A stretch of DNA of 64,000 nucleotides from Hydractinia symbiolongicarpus (Eukaryota; Cnidaria; Hydrozoa; Anthoathecata; Hydractiniidae): NCBI RefSeq assembly GCF_029227915.1, contig NC_079879.1, positions 11,348,001 through 11,412,000 of the forward strand, read 5' to 3'. This document shows, in pieces, positions 28,994 to 40,055 of the stretch. The position numbers and the translations under genes were made by a program. Position 1 is the first letter of the stretch. Each line of letters starts with the position of its first letter. The notes beneath the pieces are model-generated. The model had not been told where the DNA came from and did not search any database. It worked only from the letters and a program-made list of their open reading frames with translations.

Positions 28994-31928
28994 TTAATCG
29001 TATTCAGATCCAATCGTGATTGCTAAGTCACCAGGATGTATAAAGGTGGAGTGGTACCATCTGTTCGTGTCTGCCACCACTAAATAAACAAAAAAAAAAA
29101 AATGATTAGAAGAAAAAATTCAATTTTTAACACAGTATTCCTTTGCAACCTGTTCTCTTGACAATTCATTGCTAAAAATCTGTACTATACAACGTTTTTG
29201 TGGACATTTTCTGATTATTTAGATCAAACTTTTTATGATCGTTTTTATGTCCTAATTAGGGATAAAAACACAAACAAAAGCAGAAGACCAATAAAAAACA
29301 CAGACCAACTATGGTGACAGATTAACGAAAACAGGCTATTCAATTCTCGGAACAGCAGTTAAAAAAATATTAAGAAAATCTCAGCCTCGTTTGCAGGATA
29401 ACTTAAAAAATTTGACGCTCAGGCAAAAAAAGGTTTTCTTGTAAGAAACGTGTAGTCGATTAAAGGTAAAAGCAACCGCATAAAAATCAAGTTCTCTTAG
29501 ATATACACCACCAACGCAGACCTCCATGGTATATCTAACATCAGATACGACACAAATATAAAAGACAGAAGATAGAAAACAACGATGTGTTTCAGTACTA
29601 AACTTACATATATCTCCTGGTTCCATGGTAGCACTCAAGTGTCTTGGACATTCAAATTCACACTCCGGTGGAGGTTCAAAATACCAAGTCTTCTTCCCAG
29701 TGATCATGGCTTGCCACGATGGTCTGTTTACACTATCAATCTATAAAAAACATGGGGTATTTAAAACTTTTCTTTAAGTAATTATTAAAAACATCTTCTA
29801 GTTTCGTAGAAAAGTTTACTAAAATAGATTTGAAACCACCATTAAAAACTATTCAAACATTTGGCCAACGCTGTATCTCAAAATAACTGTTTAAAATATT
29901 CTTTCCACAGAAACACTGGATTTATAAAAATGTGGCATACATACATGCATTAAGGCTCCGTTTCCACTACCGCCCATAAATATCCAATCCAAGCTGCTAG
30001 ATTCAGAATCATCAGGTAAAAAAGCTGGACGGCTATAATGCTTGCGCAATATATTTTGAACTTTGGGAATGCAATTACTCCTGCAAGGAAAAAGAACGTT
30101 TGTTGAGATGCATCAATAATAAAACACACACAAAAAGAAAGTCAACGAGGATGGCATTACTTCTAAACGTATTATTAAATAAACGACAATTACAGAACAT
30201 TACTTACCATCCAATATACCATTGATCCTTTTTCAGTTCAGATCGCTTTTTACTCATTGTGAACACATGTTTTAGTGTCCGCAAGTTTGTTTTGTAGCCA
30301 AAAAACTGGCATTCCTTCTCATCGAACTCGTCTAAAGATTTCGTCTTGGTATAGAGCTTCTTAAAGTACTGGTAACTGAATACAGATAAAGCTGTCCAGT
30401 TACCAGTCCCCTTTTTTATTAACACAGGTATACCAGAATAGGCGTGATGCTTTACAAAATATTCTTTGGTCATATTATAAAAGACAGGCACCTAAAAGTA
30501 AAGACAAATTGTCCAAAATAATGTTCTCCTTTCTCAAGAGGGACACAAAGAATTACAAAATAACGACAGATGTTAGAGAATATATTTGAACGTTCTTATA
30601 CGAGAATACAAGCGTTTCAGCCACATGCAAAAAGAGTGACGTGATTAATAAAAACAAAGTAAACATTTTTCTCTCCTTAATTTAGGAATTCTTAATCACT
30701 AATTTTTCCTGTTGTTTTCTGTTTGTTTTGGATTTTTAATTCGCTTCTTTTCCCTGTTTGTTCACTGACTACTCGACTCTTCTTCCTTATTGTCATATTC
30801 TCACCGAAAGTAATCTACTTTCTTTTTCTTCTTTCGTTTTATAGGTTTCTTAAGGTGAAAAATGAGGTTAAACGTGGAGTTAATTTGTATTTATCAAACC
30901 CTTTATGAACAAATTATTGCAAAGTTTAGAAACAAGACGTTTCGGCATGTTCAGGCAGTTTCAGATAACTCTTTTAAAAAACAAATCGCGGTAAATTACT
31001 ATAATGTATATATTATCCAAGACGCCTCAAGTCAACATTGTTTTCATTACAAATGTTTTATAGCAGTATGGGGATTTTACTATTTCATAACTTATTGAGC
31101 TGAACAACATAAAACTGTTAATAAGAGAATATTAGTGAATATTCATATAGCTTGTATTTTTTACTGTTTTGAATATCTGGTGTACCTTTTTTTGTATTTA
31201 GAAAGTTTACTTGATCGAACTTGATAGTTCTAGCTTTCCACTTGATTTCAAAATATTAAAATAACCTGCAACTATCAATATTTTTTGCTACACAAGGTGT
31301 AGCAAAAAATTTTTGAGACGTGCATGACAACATGCATGCGTGTCAATATGGACAGCAGAAACGTATTACTGTTTTCGTTTTATAAAAAAGCACTAAAAGA
31401 GAAAAGTAAAATATATTTTAAAAAAGAAAACATTGGTTTCTTAGAGACTTAAAATTAATTTTTGCTCTCATTTTGTTTGTCATGTTTATATCCACTTTAA
31501 AACATTCACCCCTTTACATGAATGAGAAAAACCACATCAAACAACATGAATAGCATAATAACAATACAAATGAGTACAATACATACCTCTGTTATACCTT
31601 TACATATGTTGCATTTTGCTACAGGTCGAGTGAGTTCAATTGTTGCACCACCATGCGACACCAGACATTGTGATTCCGAGTCATAGACATAATCAGCAAA
31701 AACTTGTTTAAAATGTTGAATAGGTCTTTTATAAGCTGGCAACGGCAAACCTACCACTATTAATATACTGATCAAACCAATTACATAGGAAGCATAACGG
31801 AAATCAAAAGGTTTCTTAACAAGTTTTGCTTTGGTAGATTTTTTGATGTTAGCTGTTTTCTTCACGTCGCTACGATTCAAACCAGAAGCTAGAGCAGTAG
31901 CAAACAAGTCTTGAAGATGAGCATCCAT
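28994..31928 (-). CDS. Membrane-anchored JmjC/cupin_8 oxygenase, paralogue A
   Basis: Fe(II)/2-oxoglutarate-dependent oxygenase of the JmjC/cupin_8 type; substrate unknown. Five coding exons: 31928-31587, 30491-30208, 30080-29945, 29740-29608, 29079-28994 (342, 284, 136, 133, 86 nt), giving 326 residues. A basic N-terminus ending in KKPFDF precedes one hydrophobic segment (about residues 45-63, VIGLISILIVVGLPL), which suggests a type II membrane anchor with the catalytic domain on the lumenal or outer side. A TRPVAKCNIC motif follows. The metal ligands look intact: His254 and Asp256 (HxD, across the exon 3/4 junction) and His308 in NRWYHST. The C-terminus is GSEYD. Its neighbour at 32733-35213 is a tandem paralogue. 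The remembered family is small JmjC hydroxylases, not histone-demethylase-sized proteins; I cannot name an orthologue. Confidence 0.88.
31280..31310. repeat. Hairpin-forming inverted repeat
   Basis: 14-bp perfect arms (ATTTTTTGCTACAC at 31280-31293 and its complement at 31297-31310) with a 3-nt loop AAG, in intron 1 of JmjC paralogue A. Confidence 0.8.
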
Positions 31929-32732
31929 TATGTTGTAAACAGCTCACTACTAGAGTTTTGCTACAGGAACATTTTACATTTAAGTCATATTCTGAAATCA
32001 CATAATTGTCAGGACATTTATTTATTCAATAGAATATATATCACAAAGCAATTTACAGAACATTACATCTGGTATGGTTTTTATCAGCTACTTAAATGTT
32101 GATATAAAATATTAAATTAACAAAATTCTTAAGACAAATAAGCTCTTAAATTTTTAAGTCCAGAAATATTCAATTTTTCTTTCAAACTTTAAGGGATTCA
32201 TATTGTTACCTAAAATTATGTAATAAAGTATATAAAAACCAGGTGTTTTAAGCTGTTAAACTAGACATGTTGCTTTCATTTTACAAATTTCTGCATTCTT
32301 CTTTGCAGAGGTTTTTTACTTGACACTCCATCGGTGCAGTTAACTTTGTTCATGAAACACTCTTCTGACAAATCTAGTCTATATCTTAATAAAAGTTTTT
32401 TCTAATATCAAATTTGAAAGAATCTAATTTTCTTTACACAAAATGTATATACAAAATGTACATACAAAATGTATATAAAATAAAATAAAATACATTTTAC
32501 AAGAATTCTAACCTATCACATTTTATATATTAAAATATGCCATGAATATTTCTAAAATCATAAATTTTGTTATTAAATAAACATATACATAAATTTTAAA
32601 GATCTATTAACCTATATTTCTCATGAGTCAAAACCATACAGCTGAATATATAATACACTGTGTTTTTCAACAAGATGATCCAGCCAGCTGAAAAAAAACA
32701 CAGCAGTATTTCAATACTTATGCTGAGTTTAT
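31929..32732. other. Intergenic spacer between the JmjC paralogues
   Basis: About 800 bp separate the start of paralogue A from the stop of paralogue B. It is AT-rich, with a short tandem repeat of ACAAAATGTATAT-type units at about 32438-32490. It should include the promoter of paralogue A; no specific element was recognised. Confidence 0.6.
32438..32490. repeat. Short tandem repeat (about 14-bp unit)
   Basis: Three copies of ACAAAATGTATAT (the middle one with a T-to-C change) followed by an AAAAT run. Confidence 0.75.
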
Positions 32733-35213
32733 CTAATCGAACTCTGATCCAATCGTGATACTCAAATTGCCTGGGTGTATATAGGTTGCATGATACCACC
32801 GATTTGTATCTGCTACCACTATAAACAAAACCATGATATTCGTAAAGTTGAGCATAAAATATACGGAGAAATTAATAGAACCTGATACTCACATATATCT
32901 CCAGGTTCCATGGTAACATTTAGATGCCTTTTACATACATGTTCGCATTCAGGTGGAGGCTCAAAAAACCATGTTTTTCTTCCTCGAATCATGGCTTGCC
33001 AGGATGGCCTGTTTACTGCATCAATCTATTTCACACAAAAAACCTACTGTAATAATAAAGTTAAAAATAAATTAAAAAATAAATAGAAACGAACTAATGT
33101 TTTTGTAAAAAACTTAATTTTCAGTGATATAAGGAAAAGCAGCCATAAAATTTTTAAAAAAATTAAACAATCCATATAAATCCAGCATTATATGTTATAT
33201 GGAATATAAAATTTTAATGACCACTCTTTTGTAAAAAACTAAGGTTAGGCAAAATAAATAAAATTTAACATTACTAAAGCTATGACAGCTGTAAACTTTT
33301 GGTGTAGCAGTTTATTTCACATTTGGTAAAGTTTTTTTATGAGGACTGCTTGAAAATTTTGTTAATAAATAAATTTTGTTCATAAGCAACTCTAGTACCT
33401 AAATTATTAATACAAAAATAAGCAATTTTAGGTGTTAAGTTAAACCTTAGCTGCTTACAAAGACTCACATGCATGTCAGCACCTGTTCCACTACCACCCA
33501 TAAACATCCAATCCAGGTGACTAGATTCAGAATCATCTGGTAAGAAGTGAGGGGTGTGGTAATGTTTTCGTAAAGATTTCATTACACGCGGGACACAATT
33601 GCTCCTGTATAAATAGAAGAAAATTATGACCGAAACATGAAGTATACAATTTTTTACAGTAAGTCCTAAAAGAACAATAGATAATTTTTTGAAAAAAAGA
33701 AAGTAAAACTAACCACGTAGCAACCAATATTAAGAATAGAATTTCACAAATCCCCAACTTTTTTGAAGTTTAGTACTATGACGTAAGTCCATCCTAGTCC
33801 ACAAAATTGTGACACAAAATATATGTTTGAACTTTTAGGAATTAACATCTTTTTCTTATATAAAATATTTTGGTTCAGCCTGGATGTTTTTTTTTAATTT
33901 TAATGAAGATTTTCAAAAATTATTATAGTCAGACTTCTGTTATAAACCTTAAAATTGTTTTTAGCAAGATGTATGTCAATCTATTAATTTAATTCTTTAT
34001 ATTAATATTTTTAAAAGTACCTATAATCTCAGCCTAAAGCAAAAAACATGTTTTTTATAAAAAGAAAGATGTGCATTTTAGATGAATAAAAACCTTGAAA
34101 TGCATAAGATCAGATAAGTTTGCATTCCTTACCATCCAATATACCATTGATCTTTTTGCAATTCAGACCTTTTTTTGCTCATGTGTAACACTTGTTTTAA
34201 ACTTTTAAAGTTGGTCTTGTATGGAAAAAATTGACACCCCATATCTTCATTTTCATCATAAGCTTCTAATTTGTCATAGAGTTTCTGAAAGTATCGAAAT
34301 GTAAACATAGTCAGAGCAGACCAGTTGCTTACTGCATTTTTGACAAGCACAGGTACTCTTGTGTAGGCATGATGGTTCAAAAAATAATCCTTTGATACAT
34401 TTTCTATAACAGGAATCTGAAATGAAGAATTTAAAGAATTACACTAAGTTTAAACTTTCATGTTAAAAACTTTACATGGACAGGTGTTATGCAATCCGCA
34501 TACTATATTTTAAAGAAAAATGTGAAATATTGAAGCATTCCAATAGAAAAGGAAAAACCCTGGGCTTAAAGTGAATTTGTTCACACTCAGTTGTTAAAAT
34601 ATACAAAGTGTGAAAGTGGCCATGCTCGAAGACCTTACATTATCCTTAATTGCATTTGGAACCCTTTGAACTAGTAATAGTTTTTCCCTAGACAAAAAAA
34701 TATACTTCCTAGGTACAACACACAGACAAGGGCTGAATCAAATTGCACATGATACTGCTGAAAAAGAAGACAATGTATATTTGTGCCTTAATAGAGGTGT
34801 TCCAGCATCACCTTGATAATTCATACCTTAAGCTAAAAAAAGTAAAAAAAAAGCATAAATAAAAATAACACCTGTGTTAAAGAATCACAGAAGGAACATT
34901 TTGCTAAAGGTCTTGTTAATTCCAACGTCAAAGCACTTTGAGGAATCAGGCAAACAGCCTCTCTCTTTGTTGTGTATTCTTCTTGTATCTGGGAGATAAA
35001 ACCTTTCGGATTCTCATACAAATTTGGATACACCAATGCAAGCAAAAGAACTATCATACAACTTGTTAAAATGAAACTGTAAAAATCAAATGGTTTTTTC
35101 CTGAACTTCAGTTCTGCAATTTGTTCATTACCAAGAACAGCCAAGATTTCATCAACAGACAAACCACTTTTGAGTGAGATTTCAATTAGTGTTCCCACTT
35201 GTTCCTGCATCAT
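32733..35213 (-). CDS. Membrane-anchored JmjC/cupin_8 oxygenase, paralogue B
   Basis: Tandem paralogue of the gene at 28994-31928. Exons 35213-34872, 34416-34133, 33604-33469, 33025-32893, 32818-32733 have exactly the lengths 342, 284, 136, 133 and 86 nt seen in A, again 326 residues. An in-frame ATG also exists at 35291, but the one at 35213 makes exon 1 the same length as in A and aligns MMQEQVGTLIEISLKSGL with MDAHLQDLFATALASGL, so it was chosen. Conserved with A: KKPFDF before a hydrophobic segment (FILTSCMIVLLLALVYP), TRPLAKCSFC, KKRSELQKDQWYIGW, LPDDSESSHLDWMFMGGSG, the His254/Asp256 pair, NRPSWQAMI, MEPGDI and NRWYHAT (His308). The many conservative differences show the duplication is not recent and that both copies are probably functional. 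Confidence 0.88.
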
Positions 35214-37410
35214 GAATATCCCTTTTTCTTTAACATGTTGATTCTCGTTTTTTGAGATATAAAGGATATACAGCGTTAATGAGTAATACAAATCTTGCTT
35301 TCTAATAAACTACAAACAATAATATATCACAATTATATAATAGACAAGAATAGATAGGCAGCTGAAACAATTAAGAAGCTAAATATTGATTTTAAAAAAT
35401 TGAAATTATTTTCTTGCTACATATGGTTTATTCAATGTAATAATAAAGCCAGGGTTGCCACAACAGTCCTATTTTCAACCTTTGTAGTATTTTGTTGGAA
35501 GGAATTAAAAACAAGCATGGTGAAAATTATTTTGGGGCCATTTATTAGATGCAGAGATAGTTAGAGCATCAAAATAAATAATAATTTTTCAGTCAGATCA
35601 TACCGAAGAAAGTAATTATCCTTAGGGACGTAGATGGAAACAATAGTTTAATAAGTAACCATTTCTAAAAGTTAGCTTTCCGTTAAGTTTGTCTTGAACC
35701 AATTTTTAGTTTTTCTAAAATTTCTCTTTTTAGAATAAACTCACTTGTAATAATTTTTTATAAAATTAAGTTCTTATGAGTTCTGGAGTATGGCAACCAT
35801 GATTATGCCGTTAACATTATTTAAACTTGGCTAAGTTCTGGCATCAGCAAATAACACATCAACAAATAACCCTCTTCTTTGTCAAAATTTTCCTAACGGA
35901 TATTACAACAAAAGAAAACAACTTTTAAGTTCTTAGTTTCGTTTCATACTTCTAGCAGGAAAAGTTAAAAAAACTTACACTTTTTCTTTAAAAATTTTGA
36001 TCACAATCTTGATCTTAAAAAATATATGCTAGATTGAGTGTGTCAGGGACAACTGTTGAATAAGCATGTACTGCTAAGTTAACATACTGCTCCTAATTAA
36101 CCGAATATAAGTCTAATTTGGGTAATAAACAAAAACTTTAACAATCATACACAGGGGGGATGAATAAGGAGCCACTTGATGTAAAAATAAAAATATATGT
36201 TAGTAAAAAACTATTTTGTAATGCATCTAAATTTTTCTTGTGCCGTCTTTAAAACGTCAAGGTTTGCATCCCTTAATTAGGTGAAAGTAATGGGCTAGAT
36301 CTTCCATTTTACTTCTAATTTGAAGAATCACCTATACTAGTACACAGCACTTTTTCCAGACAGTAAGTTATTTTCCAGATCAGCAAATGTGAGTATCATA
36401 CTTTGGTAGCAATTATTATTCACGAAAAAACATGCTTTTTTGACTTTTGAAAATATTGATCAAAGAAAAATGAACACAACCGGTTTGCCTATATCGCAGA
36501 CACATTATCATAACAATATGCAATTTGGAATACAATATTATCTTAGAACAGAATTTATTGTGATTTAATGTTTTGAAATATTTATTCCAAATAAACTGCA
36601 GCGAAAATGTTTCACTGCAGTTGATTTGGGTGGTCATTTCTTCATCTTTACGTACCCACCACCCACAACGACAAACTGAAATCTAATTGATCCCCGTCGA
36701 AGGGGCGCACATACAGTGGACCTCGGGTATATAGTGTTTTCTTCTTACTCTCAACTTTGCGGGGGACTTCGCCTCGAACATCCCACCTAGGTTTGATATA
36801 ACACAGACTCTTTTGTTATGTTAATTTGAAGCTTTGTAATATTGTTTCGTTTAATGTGCTTAAATGTCACTGTAACTCATGTGAATTTATCTTCAAGAAA
36901 ATATTTGTTTTTGTTTGTCCACGTTGTTTCCAAACTTGTTAACAGTAAGTAAGTAGAAGGATTACTTATATCTTATATAAAATTAAACTCAGAATGGTTT
37001 ATGGCATTGATCCAAAGGCCGCAATTTATAAATGCATCACAATTTAAAGTCAATCAAGAACAGAACATTCTGTGTATGGCCATGACTAAAACTGCTTACA
37101 TTTTGTTGGTCTTCCCTTCCCGATGGTCTGGCTTGTCGTAATAGCTTTACTGATGTAGCTAGAGAGCTAAATAATTATTTTTAAATTCTTGCATTTTATT
37201 AGGTAATAGTCGTAAAACTCTTACTTGTACTACAGCTATCAAGCTAGAACTGCACAAAATAGTGCTTTTATTACAGTCCCTTTTTTTCAGAAGTCGCTAG
37301 CAACAAAAAACTTTTATCCTGCCCTGTGTAATTTTATCAACATACACCGTAAAAAGTACAGGCGTTTTGTGTGAGTAAAATAAAGAAACCTTTGTGAGGT
37401 TACTATCAGG

Positions 37411-37428
37411 TATATATATATATATATA
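37411..37428. repeat. Short (TA)n run
   Basis: Nine or so uninterrupted TA dinucleotides in the intergenic region. Confidence 0.85.
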
Positions 37429-39747
37429 AAAAGATATTTGTTGAATCATGAAAAAATAATGTTGTTCATTGCACGGAACAGTCAAGTTGAACTGATAAAT
37501 TAACCAATAACATAACATAGTTAGCCGTTGCAGTACAACTAGACACTACCCACAGTATGTTACAGGTTTCTTTGTTTTCTTCACTTTCTCATGTTTTTTC
37601 TTGAAATTATATCTTGTTGTTGATCTTGTTGATTTATCAAATCTGACAAATTTATTAATTGAGTGTGTACCCTTTATCAACTCGTTGAATTCAATTCGAA
37701 AAAAATGACAATCAATTTCCTGGATAATAAACAATCAAATTTGTATAATTCAATAAATCGATTTCGACAAAATAAGTCCTGTATTGTCCACAGGTTTGAA
37801 AATCTTGTATCGCCTGCTTAATATTTCACTTGTTTAACAATGATATCAGAACCAGCTTGACTAAATTTATATACATATTTATATAGTTTACCTTTTGTGC
37901 ATCACATGGCATTGATTTGTATCTTTTTAATAAATTCTAACTTTAAATCAGAGAAGTAGACAATAATTAAACAACCTAGTATTAAGTTAGTTTCTGATAA
38001 AATTGTATTATTCTTTCTCAATTTTAAATTTACTTTCTTTTTCAGATCACCTGTTATCAAACCATGCACCATTGGCATTTTCGAAAAATCTTCAACGAGA
38101 GAAATTTTGAAGGATTTTATTGGTAACTTAACTGAGTAATAATTCATTGAAATTGTTCAGAAGTTATTATATATATTCAAATCCTGAAGTTCATACATAG
38201 CAATCCTGTATCCTGGAATTTTAAAAATTTTTCAGATCGAGATCAGTTATAAAAATATCCAGTTTTAACTATTGTTTTAGAATATTGTATATATGTAAAA
38301 AAATTAATCTTTATTTTTTATTTATTAAGTTGTATTTTACGTTAATTACAATAATAATTGAGAATTAGGATACTTATGATGTGTTTTTATACCCCATTGT
38401 TCTCCGTTTTTAAAGTCTAGTTCAAATTTCAGAATCTTTCAGGCTAATGACGGAAATCTTCAAGTTGCATGGCTTTTTATTTAAAATTTTTCCCCTGGGC
38501 AATAAGCTTATTTACAAGCCTCTATGCAATTCCGTACTAAATTTCTGTTATCATATCCGTTATCACGCGGAACTGTAATTTTTAGCGGTAAATGTTTCAG
38601 TAGAAAAACTTTTGGCCACAATTTGTTATTTCAGCACAAGAACTTTCGAGGTGGCAGTAACCCTTTTTTAGCTGTCCAAATAGCTGAATTATTTACTCAG
38701 TGTTTTATTTATACCATTTTTTTTACTATTTCCTAGAAATATAGGCCTTAATTCATAATAAAATAATTTTAACTTAACACTAAAATTGCTGAGTCAGCAG
38801 AAATTTCTTTTTAAAAAATCGGCTTCTACAAACTCCAACTTTTTACAATCTCGTTATTTTTCATCAGCTTCTGTTTTTAAATGAACTTCGGGTTAACCCT
38901 GTTAAAACTGTGTGTGGATTTTTTTCATTGATTTTTTTTTCATTCTTATTTCTTTTACAATAGTGTTTTGTTTTTTCAAAAGATTCTTTGTTAGCATCCC
39001 CTGCAACATCAAAGCTGGTAAAAGAAAAATATTCCAAATAAAAAGATTTCCGCACATCGTATCATGACTCACCAGGCATGTCTGAAAATTTTAAAGTAAA
39101 ACTAAAATGCTATCAAAAATTAAAGCTCTTGCATCTTTGTTATCTTGCCATCTTTGTTGTTATTAACGTTTCTCTTTAATAATTACGTTATTTCTTTCTG
39201 TACAATTTCGCAAGCGCAGAGACTTAAACTATAATCAGCAGAACTAATTAATTACTCATGAATTTTATTTTAAAGAGGAATTGTTGAGGCTGGATATTTT
39301 TAATAATAGTATTTTAGCCATAAAATCGTGACAAGTGTGTTATAACAGAAAAAATGTGGATATGTAGTCTGAAAATAACCTCTCGTAACTAATTATGTAA
39401 AAAAAAAATCTGATTTTTAAAAGGGTTACTGCCACCTTAGTTAAAAAAGTATGCGTAAGTCTTTTGAACGAATTTTAACCAAAATTCAAAAGCAATGATT
39501 ACATGGAATTACACAACAAGAAGGCTTAAAGTGTACATATATTTAATCAAGATCTAAGAAAGGGTCTTCAGGATCCAACTTTATAGATAGAGCCTTAGCC
39601 AAATGTGAAAATAACGAAAATAATAAGTTCTAACACTGCAGTTTTTATTGATTTCAAACATCCACCATTTTAATTTCAATCCCGTTTTAAATTTGAATGT
39701 TTTAAATCGTTATTAGAAATTCAGGGCGCATTAGTGGTAATTATGGC

Positions 39748-39792
39748 TAGTTTAGCTAGCTATAGTTTAGCTATAGCTTAGCTAGCTATAAT
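39748..39792. repeat. TAGCTA-rich palindromic tract
   Basis: Repeated TAGCTAGCTATAG / TTTAGCTATAGCTTAGC words, each self-complementary, about 270 bp upstream of the MIX23 start codon. It may be simple sequence; no regulatory role can be shown. Confidence 0.6.
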
Positions 39793-40055
39793 TATTTCAT
39801 CTAAAAATTTAAAACATTTAGAAGCTTAGCAGCTAGCCAGCTATGAGTACCCACCTGTTCACATGACGGTCACAACTTTAAAAGTAGAGAATTGTATCCA
39901 GACAAGACAAAACAACAGAACAGAGCATATGGTGTGTCCCGCCCCTTTCGTTCAGTGGAATGCGTTGCGCAGGGGTTTCTCCCTCCAGGGTCTAATACTC
40001 TAAAAAATTCTAAGAATTTGCCTCGTTTATTTTTGTTTACCAATCGAGATCAATT

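Larger units (their letters stand above)
35214..40055. other. Divergent intergenic region between JmjC B and MIX23
   Basis: 4.8 kb, AT-rich, between genes transcribed away from each other, so both promoters should lie here. Short ORFs have no recognisable similarity. Landmarks are a (TA)n run near 37411-37428, a GC-richer patch at about 36660-36790 that could be a decayed mobile element, and a TAGC-rich palindromic tract at 39748-39792. Confidence 0.55.

Noticed and set aside
35214-35291. Upstream in-frame ATG at 35291 as the start of JmjC paralogue B
   Set aside because: The ATG at 35213 gives the same exon-1 length and N-terminal alignment as paralogue A.
36416-36637. 73-residue minus-strand ORF in the 35-40 kb intergenic region
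   Set aside because: No recognisable motif and no supporting exon structure.
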